Shown here: positions 17,686 to 25,351 of the stretch, piece by piece | Layout: every line of letters starts with the position of its first letter | How positions within the stretch are numbered: position 1 is the first letter of the stretch | Source: DSYU01 sp963827605 | GTDB taxonomy: Bacteria; Chloroflexota; Anaerolineae; Anaerolineales; Anaerolineaceae | NCBI GenBank assembly: GCA_963827605.1 | Contig: CAWHBK010000003.1 | Span: 744,001-808,000 of the forward strand | Direction: 5' to 3' | DNA length: 64,000 nucleotides | Translations under genes and position numbers: made by a program | Notes under the pieces: model-generated | What the model saw: the letters and a program-made list of their open reading frames with translations, nothing else | Database searches by the model: none | Told to the model about the DNA's origin: nothing

Positions 17686-18126
17686 TTATAAAAGCTTCGC
17701 TATCACTTGAACTTCTTTTAGGCCTGGACGGAGCAGGCGCGAGATGGGGCAGCCTCGCTCAGCTTCCTCGGCGGTCTGTTTGAAGGCGGCCTGATCGATG
17801 TTGGGGACTTTGCCTTCCACTTCCAGGCGCATTTTCGTAATGGTCCAGCTTTGATCGATCTTTTCCATAATCAGGGTAGCGCTGGTGTGCAGGCTCTCCG
17901 GGGTGAGATTTTTCTTCGCCAGGCTGCTGGCGAAGGCCATGGTAAAACAGCCAGCATGGGCCGCGGCGATGAGCTCTTCCGGGTTGGTGCCGGGCGCGCT
18001 CTCAAAGCGACCACTCCATGTATATGCCGCCTGATTCAATACTCCACTCTGCGTGGAAACCTGTCCCTTACCACTGCGCGAATCCCCCTGCCAAAAAGCT
18101 TCAGCCGATCGTTGAATTTCTGCCAT
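17686..18126 (-). CDS. osmC: OsmC-type peroxiredoxin
   Basis: The protein has 146 residues. It has the OsmC pattern GTNPEELIAAAHAGCFTMAFAS with the peroxidatic Cys at about residue 60, and the second Cys in AERGCPISRLL, giving the two-Cys thiol site that reduces organic hydroperoxides. An Arg in SGRFES near residue 40 completes the usual site. It is cytoplasmic. A ribosome site (GGGGAAA) precedes the ATG. The next gene upstream is divergent. Confidence 0.9.
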   Translation of the reverse strand: MAEIQRSAEAFWQGDSRSGKGQVSTQSGVLNQAAYTWSGRFESAPGTNPEELIAAAHAGCFTMAFASSLAKKNLTPESLHTSATLIMEKIDQSWTITKMRLEVEGKVPNIDQAAFKQTAEEAERGCPISRLLRPGLKEVQVIAKLL

Positions 18127-18268
18127 TGTCTATTTCCCCTTTCCTATATTTTTGTACGTACTTTTTTTAGGGTAACATGAACCGCCGGAAGAATCAAGAT
18201 TTTATCGATCGAAATAGAATGCCAGTTAATGGATGGTCTGTTTTCCCCCTCTCTTTGCCAAAACTTGA

Positions 18269-18274
18269 TATAAT
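18269..18274 (+). promoter_or_regulatory. TATAAT -10 element of the GAF-SpoIIE gene
   Basis: TATAAT at 18269-18274 ends 11 bases before the ATG at 18286. Transcription would begin about five bases before the start codon, and no clear Shine-Dalgarno is present, so a leaderless or near-leaderless message is likely. No good -35 is visible. Confidence 0.45.
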
Positions 18275-18285
18275 TTTTCAGGATT

Positions 18286-19551
18286 ATGACTGCTTCGACG
18301 AATGCACAGCACTCCAGCGATCGCCTGGCATTACTCTACCGGCTCTCGCAAAATTTCAACTCATCCCTCGACTTAAACGAGGTGCTCAACCGAGTCATCG
18401 ATGAGGTAATTGAGATTCTGCATGCCGAGCGCGGATTTATTATGCTGTTTGGACCAGATGGCAGCCAGACGTTTAGTGTGGCGCGCGGGTTGGAACGCAG
18501 GACAATCGACCAGCCGCAGTCACAGGTTTCGCAGAGTGTGGTGCAGAAGGTAGCCAGCGAGGGTAAACCCATCCTCACCAGCGATGCGCAGTCTGACTCA
18601 CGCTTCAATATGCGCCAGAGTGTAATGCTGCTTGGGCTGCGTTCAATCTTATGCGTGCCGCTAAAAGTAAAAGATGAAGTAAAAGGGGTGGTGTACGCCG
18701 ATAACCGCTTCGAAGCGGCCATTTTCACCCCAGCCGACCTGGATCTATTGAGCGCCATCGCTTCCATCGCCGCAATCGCGGTGGAAAATGCACGGCTCTA
18801 CCAGATGGCGGTAGAACAAGGGCGTATGCAGCGCGAGCTGCAGATGGCTCGTGAAATGCAGACTACCTTCATGCCGCAGGAAGTTCCGCAGGCGCACGGC
18901 TGGGAATTCGCCTCACGCTGGCACCCGGCGCGGGAAGTGGCCGGCGACTATTACGATTTTATCCCGGTTGGCTCGGATTCCATCGGGCTGGTAATCGCGG
19001 ACGTCACTGATAAAGGCGCTCCGGCGGCCTTATTCATGGTGTTTTCGAACAGCATCGTGCGCGGCAGCGTGCACCCTTCCATCGCTCCGGTGGATGCTAT
19101 GGCGAACGCAAACCGGTTGATCTGCGCGAAATCGCCGAACGCAATGTTTGTCTCGCTGGTGTACGTGCAGCTGGATTTGAAGAGCGGGCAGGCCACATAC
19201 GTAAACGCCGGGCACAACATGCCGTTGTATTACCAGCATGCTGAAGACCGCCTGCACTCCCTGGCGCGCACGGGAATGGTGATGGGAATTGAACCTGAGA
19301 CACCTTATACACAGCGAACGCTGGCACTCGAAGCCGGGGATTTTCTGCTTCTCTATACAGACGGGCTTACCGACGCTATCGACGCACAAGGGCATGAATT
19401 TGGCGTGCAGCACCTGGAAGAATTGATCCGGCAGAACCGTCACGCATCGGTGAATGAGGTCATTAACCGGCTGGAAGAAGCAATTATTGAACACTCTGGA
19501 GATATCACCCCATTCGACGATATCACGCTCCTGATGGTAAAGCGTTTGTAG
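18286..19551 (+). CDS. GAF-domain SpoIIE/PP2C-type serine phosphatase
   Basis: In this 421-residue protein an N-terminal GAF domain (about residues 15-175) is joined by a helix (MQRELQMAREMQTTFMP) to a SpoIIE PP2C domain. The metal-binding acidic motifs are present: VAGDYYDF, VIADVTDKG, LLLYTDGLTDA and PFDDITLLMV. Such RsbU-like enzymes dephosphorylate serine/threonine on partner proteins in response to a signal sensed by GAF. The gene ends six bases before a Ser/Thr kinase gene, so phosphatase and kinase are almost certainly cotranscribed and may act on shared substrates. Confidence 0.9.
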   Translation: MTASTNAQHSSDRLALLYRLSQNFNSSLDLNEVLNRVIDEVIEILHAERGFIMLFGPDGSQTFSVARGLERRTIDQPQSQVSQSVVQKVASEGKPILTSDAQSDSRFNMRQSVMLLGLRSILCVPLKVKDEVKGVVYADNRFEAAIFTPADLDLLSAIASIAAIAVENARLYQMAVEQGRMQRELQMAREMQTTFMPQEVPQAHGWEFASRWHPAREVAGDYYDFIPVGSDSIGLVIADVTDKGAPAALFMVFSNSIVRGSVHPSIAPVDAMANANRLICAKSPNAMFVSLVYVQLDLKSGQATYVNAGHNMPLYYQHAEDRLHSLARTGMVMGIEPETPYTQRTLALEAGDFLLLYTDGLTDAIDAQGHEFGVQHLEELIRQNRHASVNEVINRLEEAIIEHSGDITPFDDITLLMVKRL

Positions 19552-19557
19552 AGCGAT

Positions 19558-21447
19558 ATGCAAAACACCCTGATCAACAACCGCTATTTGCTAAAATCCG
19601 AACTCGGCCGCGGCGGCATGGGGGTAGTTTATCTTGCTCAGGATACGCTTCTGGAGCGCGAAGTAGCCGTCAAGGTATTATGGGCCAGCACGCTTGGCTC
19701 GCAGGGCCGCGCACGCCTGCTGCGGGAAGCCCAGGCAGCCGCCCGGTTAAACCATCCCAACATCATCAATATTTTTGATGCCGGGGCAACCGATGGCCTT
19801 TCGTACATCGTGATGGAACTGCTGGACGGCGATTCGCTCTACGAGCATAAACCAGAGTCTTTGGAAGAAACGCTGCGTATTCTCCACCAGGTGTGCGATG
19901 CCCTCGAGCACGCGCATGCCAACGGCATTATTCACCGCGATCTTAAACCAGAAAACGTCATTGTCACTTCGAAGGGTGTGGCTAAGCTGACTGATTTTGG
20001 CCTGTCACGTTCGTTGACCTCGCGCATTTCGCAAGAAGGCTCAATCGTGGGCACAGTCTATTACCTGGCGCCTGAACAGGCCCTGCGCCAGGATGTAGAT
20101 TCACGAGCCGATTTGTATGCACTGGGCGTGATGATGTACGAGCTGATTGCCGGCCGGCTGCCGTTCACCGCCGATGATCCGCTGGGCGTCATTTCACAAC
20201 ACCTGAATGCACCACCCGTGCCGCCCAGCACGCACAATGCCAATATCCCACCCGCGCTGGACGCGCTCATCCTGCGCCTGCTTAGCAAGCGCCCTGAAGA
20301 CCGCCCGGCAACCGCCGGGGAGGTACACGCAGCGCTCGACCGGCTATACGAAGAACCAAGCGAGTACGATACCCAGATCCTGGCCTTGCTGTCCCCGCTC
20401 GACCGGTTGGCCCGCGGACGCCTGGTGGGCCGCCAGGCAGAGTTCAACCGCGTGAAATTGCTCTGGCGCCAGATCCTGGCCGAAGAAAACAGCAACACCC
20501 CGGTTGAGAACGTGGTGGTCATCAATGGTGAAGCCGGGGTTGGAAAAACCCCCCTGGTTAAGGAAGTCCGCGCGCTGGCGCAGGTGTCGAATGCGCGGAC
20601 CCTGTTTGGCGAGTGTTACGCGCGCGAAACCGCGCCTTATTCGCCCATTATCCAGATTCTGCGCGCCGCGCAACCGCTGCCTGAAGGGCTGCCCGACCTG
20701 GTCGTTGCTGATCTGCAAAGCCTTTCTCCCGACCTGGCAGTGCGACCGGTGCCGGTAAAACCATCCCTCAGCCCGCTCTCGGAACAGCAGCGCCTGTTTG
20801 AGAGCCTGTTTGCCCTTTTTGCTACTCTGGCCGAACGCCAACCGCTGGTGCTGGCCCTGGAAGACGCCCACTGGTCAGACGCAAACTCACTGCTGCTGCT
20901 GCGCCACATGGCGCGCCGCGCCCGCGCGACCCATCTGCGCTTGATGATCCTCATTACCTACCGGCCCGGTGAGCTGGAAGGCAACAGCGTGCTGCGGGAT
21001 GTATTAACGGACTTGAAACTGGAGCGGCTGTCGCTTACCATGGATTTGCTGCCCTTTGACCGCGAGCAAACCCGCGAACTGCTTTCGGCAATGTTTATGG
21101 AAAGCATGTCCGACTCGTTTGTCGATGCGATCTACAAGGTCACGGAAGGCAACCTTTTCTTTATTGAAGAGATTTGTAAGGCGCTGATTGAAGAGGGTAA
21201 GTTGTTCTGCGATGGAGGGCAGTGGCAGTTCAGCGGGATCGAAGAGCTGGAACTACCCCAGAGCGTGCGCATGGCGTTACAAATGCGCATCAACCGCCTT
21301 TCTTCTGGCGCTCAGGAAGTCCTGCGGCTGGCTGCGATCATTGGGCGCGATTTTGACTATGAAATTTTACGCCGGGCGTGCGAGATTCAAGATGAGGACC
21401 AGCTGATCGAATCGCTCGAACAGGCCGAACGCGCCCAGCTTGATTAA
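19558..21447 (+). CDS. Ser/Thr protein kinase-AAA ATPase regulator, first part (frameshifted)
   Basis: Residues ~10-265 are a Hanks-type kinase: GRGGMGVVYLA, VAVKVL, HRDLKPENVI, DFGLSR and APEQ are all intact. An AAA/STAND ATPase follows, with Walker A GEAGVGKT near residue 325 and a Walker-B-like LVLALEDAHWSD. The frame ends at TAA 21445-21447 inside the sequence QAERAQL, just before the part that normally leads into TPRs. The protein clearly continues in the next frame from about 21440. An extra T in GCTTG (21438-21442) would explain it. Full length would be about 1,265 residues. Confidence 0.85.
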   Translation: MQNTLINNRYLLKSELGRGGMGVVYLAQDTLLEREVAVKVLWASTLGSQGRARLLREAQAAARLNHPNIINIFDAGATDGLSYIVMELLDGDSLYEHKPESLEETLRILHQVCDALEHAHANGIIHRDLKPENVIVTSKGVAKLTDFGLSRSLTSRISQEGSIVGTVYYLAPEQALRQDVDSRADLYALGVMMYELIAGRLPFTADDPLGVISQHLNAPPVPPSTHNANIPPALDALILRLLSKRPEDRPATAGEVHAALDRLYEEPSEYDTQILALLSPLDRLARGRLVGRQAEFNRVKLLWRQILAEENSNTPVENVVVINGEAGVGKTPLVKEVRALAQVSNARTLFGECYARETAPYSPIIQILRAAQPLPEGLPDLVVADLQSLSPDLAVRPVPVKPSLSPLSEQQRLFESLFALFATLAERQPLVLALEDAHWSDANSLLLLRHMARRARATHLRLMILITYRPGELEGNSVLRDVLTDLKLERLSLTMDLLPFDREQTRELLSAMFMESMSDSFVDAIYKVTEGNLFFIEEICKALIEEGKLFCDGGQWQFSGIEELELPQSVRMALQMRINRLSSGAQEVLRLAAIIGRDFDYEILRRACEIQDEDQLIESLEQAERAQLD

Positions 21448-23356
21448 GGAAATTCGCAGCAATGGGCGGAGTGGGCCGCTCCCCAGCGGGGCAGGCGAAG
21501 CGCCCGCGCTGTTAGCCTCGGCATGCGAGTGTTTTGCTTTTGCGCACGCGCTTATCCCGGCGATCTTGCGTGAAGAGGTCAGCAGCTTGCGGCGCCACCG
21601 GCTGCACCGCCGCATCGCCAATGCGATCGAGAGCGCCTATCCTGACGACCTGGAAGAGCTGGCCTATCATTTTGGGCAGGCCGGCGACCAGGATAAAGCA
21701 CGCCTATACACCATGCGCGCTGGAGACCGCGCGCGCAAATTGTATGACAACACACAGGCGCTGTATTTCTATAACGAGGCCTTCCAACTAACCGGCGAAG
21801 ACCACCCCGACCGTTTCCACGTCCTGGCGGCCCGTGCCCAGGTGTATGATGTGCTGGCGGAACGCGACTTGCAGCGCGCTGATATTGAAGCCATGCTGCA
21901 AATCGCTGACGACCGCAATGATGATGCGATGCGCTGCGACGCACTGATCGCCCTGGCCGACCTGTACCTGGTGACGCAGAACTATCTTATGAAAGAACCC
22001 GCCGACCGGGCTGTGGAAATCGCCCGGCGCCTTCAGGACCCGGTGCGCGAAGGCCGCGCGCTGCGCAACGCGGGCTGGGGTGCCTGGATCCACCACGATT
22101 TTCACGAGAGCGTCAGTGATATCGAGGGGGCGGTTGCCCGCTTCCGCCAGGCCGGCATGCTCATGCAGGCCGCCGAGTGTTTGCACATGCTTTCATTGGT
22201 CACCGGCTCGCAGGGATTAGGCGAGTTGGATGTCTCGCTGAAGTTCGCCGAAGACGCGATCCAGCTCAGCCGCATGGCCGGCGATCCGCGCCAGGAGGCG
22301 ATCAGCCTGCGCCGGCTGGCGATTGTCTACATGGACCAGCGTAAATATCAGGAAGCCCTGCCGATTGCCGAACAGGCGCTCAGCCTGCACCGCGAGCTGG
22401 GCGACCGGTATGAGGAAGGCATGGCGCTCAACGCGCTGGCAGTCATCCTGTGCTGGCTGAACCGGCACGAGGAGGCCTACGAGCAGTTCCGCCGCTCCTT
22501 TGAAATCGCCCAGGCCATCCGCACCAATATGGGCTACTGGATGGTTTTTGCCAACCTGGAATGGTACCACTACCGCCGCGAGGGGTTGTATGAGGATGGG
22601 CTTACCTTTGCCAACGAGATGCTGGCCCGAGAGGATATCAAGAAGGACCCCTTCCTGGTCACCAATATGCTGAATGTTAAGGCGCAACTCCTGCAGCAGA
22701 TCGGGCAATATGCGCAAGCGATTGATGCGCTGCGCGAGGCTTCTACACTGGCCGACCGGTATGCGGGTCCGCTGGTGCGCGCCAGCCTGCGCCTGGCCGC
22801 CGCCCGCCTGTACGCCGATATCCGCCACTTCAATGAAGCCCAGGCAGCGTTAGACGACGCCTGGAAGCTGTCCGGCAAGTTCGAGCGCATGGCGGATACT
22901 GCCGCACTCTATATCACCGCCGCAGAGATCGCTCGCTTGCAGTGGGAAGCCGGTGACCTGAAACAGATCCGGCGGGCCGCTGTCCAGATCGAACAGGCGC
23001 TGGCACTGCTGCGCGATACACCCTGGGTGCTGGACCTGGCGCTGGCATTACAAACCGCCGCCTGGATCGAGCTGGCGCACGACCATGCGCAACAAGCTCT
23101 GGCCTATTCGCAGGAAGCGCTTGACCGCCTGGCCGACGACCCGGTCAAGCCCGAAGGGTACCAGTATGTGCATGTCTGCGCGCTGTGGGCAAACGGCCAG
23201 GAGGAAGAGGCCAATGATCTGTTGGAACAGGCGTACCAGCGGGTGATGCAGGTCGCCGGGCAGATCCGCGACACCGAAGTGCGCCGGAGCTGGATGGAAG
23301 ACGTGCCGGTCAACCGGCAGATCGTTAATGATTGGATCAGCTTCCACGGGCTATAA
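21440..23356 (+). CDS. Kinase-ATPase regulator, C-terminal TPR part after frameshift
   Basis: This frame continues LIKEIR and then CFAFAHALIPAILREEVSSLRRHRLHRRIANAIE, the normal sequence following the ATPase domain in these proteins. About 15 TPR-like helical hairpins follow to residue ~630. A Gly/Pro/Ala-rich stretch (RSGPLPSGAGEAPALLASA) inserted before CFAFAH is unusual. The frame overlaps the previous stop by eight bases and could in principle start at the TTG at 21440, but no ribosome site precedes it. I treat it as the same gene. The TPRs probably bind partner proteins and regulate the kinase. Confidence 0.8.
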   Translation: MIKEIRSNGRSGPLPSGAGEAPALLASACECFAFAHALIPAILREEVSSLRRHRLHRRIANAIESAYPDDLEELAYHFGQAGDQDKARLYTMRAGDRARKLYDNTQALYFYNEAFQLTGEDHPDRFHVLAARAQVYDVLAERDLQRADIEAMLQIADDRNDDAMRCDALIALADLYLVTQNYLMKEPADRAVEIARRLQDPVREGRALRNAGWGAWIHHDFHESVSDIEGAVARFRQAGMLMQAAECLHMLSLVTGSQGLGELDVSLKFAEDAIQLSRMAGDPRQEAISLRRLAIVYMDQRKYQEALPIAEQALSLHRELGDRYEEGMALNALAVILCWLNRHEEAYEQFRRSFEIAQAIRTNMGYWMVFANLEWYHYRREGLYEDGLTFANEMLAREDIKKDPFLVTNMLNVKAQLLQQIGQYAQAIDALREASTLADRYAGPLVRASLRLAAARLYADIRHFNEAQAALDDAWKLSGKFERMADTAALYITAAEIARLQWEAGDLKQIRRAAVQIEQALALLRDTPWVLDLALALQTAAWIELAHDHAQQALAYSQEALDRLADDPVKPEGYQYVHVCALWANGQEEEANDLLEQAYQRVMQVAGQIRDTEVRRSWMEDVPVNRQIVNDWISFHGL

Positions 23357-23371
23357 CGGAAAATGAAAGAG

Positions 23372-23400
23372 CCCGCCGCCCAATAAACCTGGGTGGCGGG
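23372..23400. terminator. GC-rich hairpin between convergent genes
   Basis: CCCGCCGCCCA (23372-23382) pairs with TGGGTGGCGGG (23390-23400) with one wobble and a 7-base loop. It lies after the TPR protein and before the end of rarD. The lack of a T-run makes it a weak intrinsic terminator. Confidence 0.5.
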
Positions 23401-23457
23401 AATGGCTAATCGGAGCGGCGTTGGTGGGCCAGGTGCCAGGCACAGAATAGAAAAATA

Positions 23458-24351
23458 TCAGCCGGCTGGCGTTGTTGCTAACAACGTCTTCCGGCGTTCG
23501 TAGAAGCCGCTGATAGAGAATAGCAGCAGGGCGAGCCAGATGATGCAGAAACCGATCAGGCGCTCGGTGGTAAACGCTTCATGGAAGACAAACACGCCGA
23601 GGAGGAACTGCAGGGTCGGAGCGATATACTGGAGGATGCCAATCATCGAGAGCGGAATGCTGCGCGCTGCGGAAGCAAACAGCAGCAGCGGGATGGCCGT
23701 CACCACGCCGCTCAGTATAATGAGCAGGTGGGTCAACAGGCTGGCATGGCCAAATGCCCCACTACCCTGCGTTTCCACAAACAGCAGGTACCCTACCGCA
23801 GGGATGAACATGGTCGCCGTTTCCAGGGTCAGCCCATACAAAGAATTCAGCGGGGAGAGCTTTTTCACCAGGCCATAGGAGCCAAAGGAAACTGCCAGGG
23901 CTAATGAAATCCAGGGCAGCGCGCCGTAGCTGATGGTTAAATAGATTACGCCGATCGCGGCGATGCCAATTGGAATCCACTTGGAGATAGGCAGCCGCTC
24001 GCCAAAAAAGATGACCCCAAACAGGACACTGACCAGCGGGTTGATAAAATAGCCCAGGCTGGTCTCAACCACAAAACCGGCGTTTACGCCATAAATGTAC
24101 ACCAGCCAGTTGATGGTCAGCAGCACGCCGGCGGCCAGGTAGAACAACAGGGTGCGGCGGTTGATCAGGCCGCGCAGCTTCTGCCAGTGCCCGCCCACCA
24201 GGATTATGGTGATGAGCAAAAGAAACGACCAGGTTTGCCGGTGCGCGACAATTTGCACCGCAGAAACAGAATTCAGCAGTTTCCAATAGAGCGGGAAGAA
24301 CCCCCAGATAAAATAACAGAAAACCGCGTACCAGATACCTTTATTCTTCAT
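23458..24351 (-). CDS. rarD: RarD/EamA-family transporter
   Basis: This 297-residue protein has about ten transmembrane helices. The RarD signature is visible in MKNKGIWYAVFCYFIWGFFPLYWKLL and in the early VAHRQTWSFLLL; the second half has VWLALLLFSISG-type helices. RarD is named for chloramphenicol sensitivity, but the real substrate is unknown; EamA proteins export small metabolites. I start at 24351 (MKNKG), the family start; an upstream in-frame ATG at 24387 would add twelve unlikely residues. No strong Shine-Dalgarno is seen. Confidence 0.85.
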   Translation of the reverse strand: MKNKGIWYAVFCYFIWGFFPLYWKLLNSVSAVQIVAHRQTWSFLLLITIILVGGHWQKLRGLINRRTLLFYLAAGVLLTINWLVYIYGVNAGFVVETSLGYFINPLVSVLFGVIFFGERLPISKWIPIGIAAIGVIYLTISYGALPWISLALAVSFGSYGLVKKLSPLNSLYGLTLETATMFIPAVGYLLFVETQGSGAFGHASLLTHLLIILSGVVTAIPLLLFASAARSIPLSMIGILQYIAPTLQFLLGVFVFHEAFTTERLIGFCIIWLALLLFSISGFYERRKTLLATTPAG

Positions 24352-24406
24352 TGGCGTTATCCATTTTGACCAGGTATAAGCACCCAATCATAACATAAAT
24401 AATAAA

Positions 24407-24449
24407 AGCAGGCTGCGGCCCGCGACAGTATCGCGGGCCGCAGCCTGCT
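24407..24449 (-). terminator. Strong intrinsic terminator (19-bp stem)
   Basis: A perfect 19-bp GC-rich stem (24407-24425 with 24431-24449) has a 5-base loop and is followed on the minus strand by TTTTATTATTT. It ends the reverse-strand unit that runs from the FHA regulator through the kinase to the membrane protein, and separates it from rarD. Confidence 0.85.
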
Positions 24450-24463
24450 GGATGATAATGTTT

Positions 24464-25171
24464 CTACTCTGCTAATCTCGCGGCGGGCCGGCGAATAACG
24501 TCCCAACCGATCAAGACTACTCCCAGCAGGACCAGCAGCGCGGGACCGGACAGGCGGAAGAACCAGCTGCCAAAGACCACCAGGCCGGTCATCAATGAAA
24601 AGGCGAATGCCGCGAAGACGCAAGCGAGCAGCCCCAGCGTGGCTACCGCCGAGGAATAAGTCTTGTAACTAACCAGCAGGAGGACCAGGCCGAGTGCGAG
24701 CGGTTCGATCGTCCACAACACAGACCACCAGCTCCACAGGCCGGTGATGCTGCAAAAAGCCAGCACCAAACCGTTCACGCCGATCAGGATGGCAGGGATG
24801 CCATACCAAATAACGCGCGAGAAAATCATGGCCAATAGGAACCCAACCGCGACCGCCAGAACCACCAGCGACCAGGCGAACGACCACACGTGCCACTGGC
24901 CAAAAACACTGGCATACAGCAGGATGGCCCCGACCATATTCAATGGCACCGCCGGGATAAATAAGGCACCCAAGCCAGGCGTGCGGATGGAAAGCAGGGC
25001 AAGCAAGAAGAGAAACGTGCCCACTCCCAGGATGATCATCGGCCAGAAACGCCAGGGCATTAACCAGCCCAATGAAAGACCGAGCGACGGTGCGACGGTA
25101 TTGAAAGCCAGTGCAAACATCCCAAGCAGGACCAATATGACACCCACGAGAATTGACGATATCCTTTGCAT
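24464..25171 (-). CDS. Multi-spanning membrane protein related to the neighbouring kinase tail
   Basis: The protein has 235 residues and about eight membrane helices. It contains two copies of a Trp-rich helix-loop-helix: GAILLYASVFGQWHVWSFAW and GLVLAFCSITGLWSWWSVLW. The same motif occurs in the C-terminal membrane domain of the upstream kinase and in the LuxR-type regulator at 3441-4256. I start at 25171 because GGAGG precedes it at the right distance; earlier in-frame ATGs would overlap that site. The function is unknown. Its position 180 bp after the kinase, on the same strand and before one strong terminator, suggests a partner or decoy of the kinase sensor. Confidence 0.65.
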   Translation of the reverse strand: MQRISSILVGVILVLLGMFALAFNTVAPSLGLSLGWLMPWRFWPMIILGVGTFLFLLALLSIRTPGLGALFIPAVPLNMVGAILLYASVFGQWHVWSFAWSLVVLAVAVGFLLAMIFSRVIWYGIPAILIGVNGLVLAFCSITGLWSWWSVLWTIEPLALGLVLLLVSYKTYSSAVATLGLLACVFAAFAFSLMTGLVVFGSWFFRLSGPALLVLLGVVLIGWDVIRRPAARLAE

Positions 25172-25282
25172 TTTTTCCTCCATTTTGAAATATGCATTTT
25201 GACAAAACTTGTTGCCACCCACAGTTTGAGCATGGGCGCATTGAACAAACCTCGAAAGCGTAATGCTTTGTCGAAGGGAACG

Positions 25283-25332
25283 CGTTTGCAGTGCAAACGG
25301 CGTTTGCTGTACAAACGGCGTTTGCTACGCAA
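25283..25332. repeat. Iterated palindromic CGTTTGC/GCAAACG array
   Basis: Between the kinase stop and the membrane-protein start, the heptamer CGTTTGC and its complement alternate: CGTTTGC AGT GCAAACG G CGTTTGC TGTA CAAACGG CGTTTGC. These form overlapping dyads with arms of about seven bases. The array is placed to act as an operator or as an RNA structure controlling the downstream membrane protein. It is not part of any convincing gene. Confidence 0.55.
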
Positions 25333-25351
25333 TCGGGTTTACAGAGTGCGG

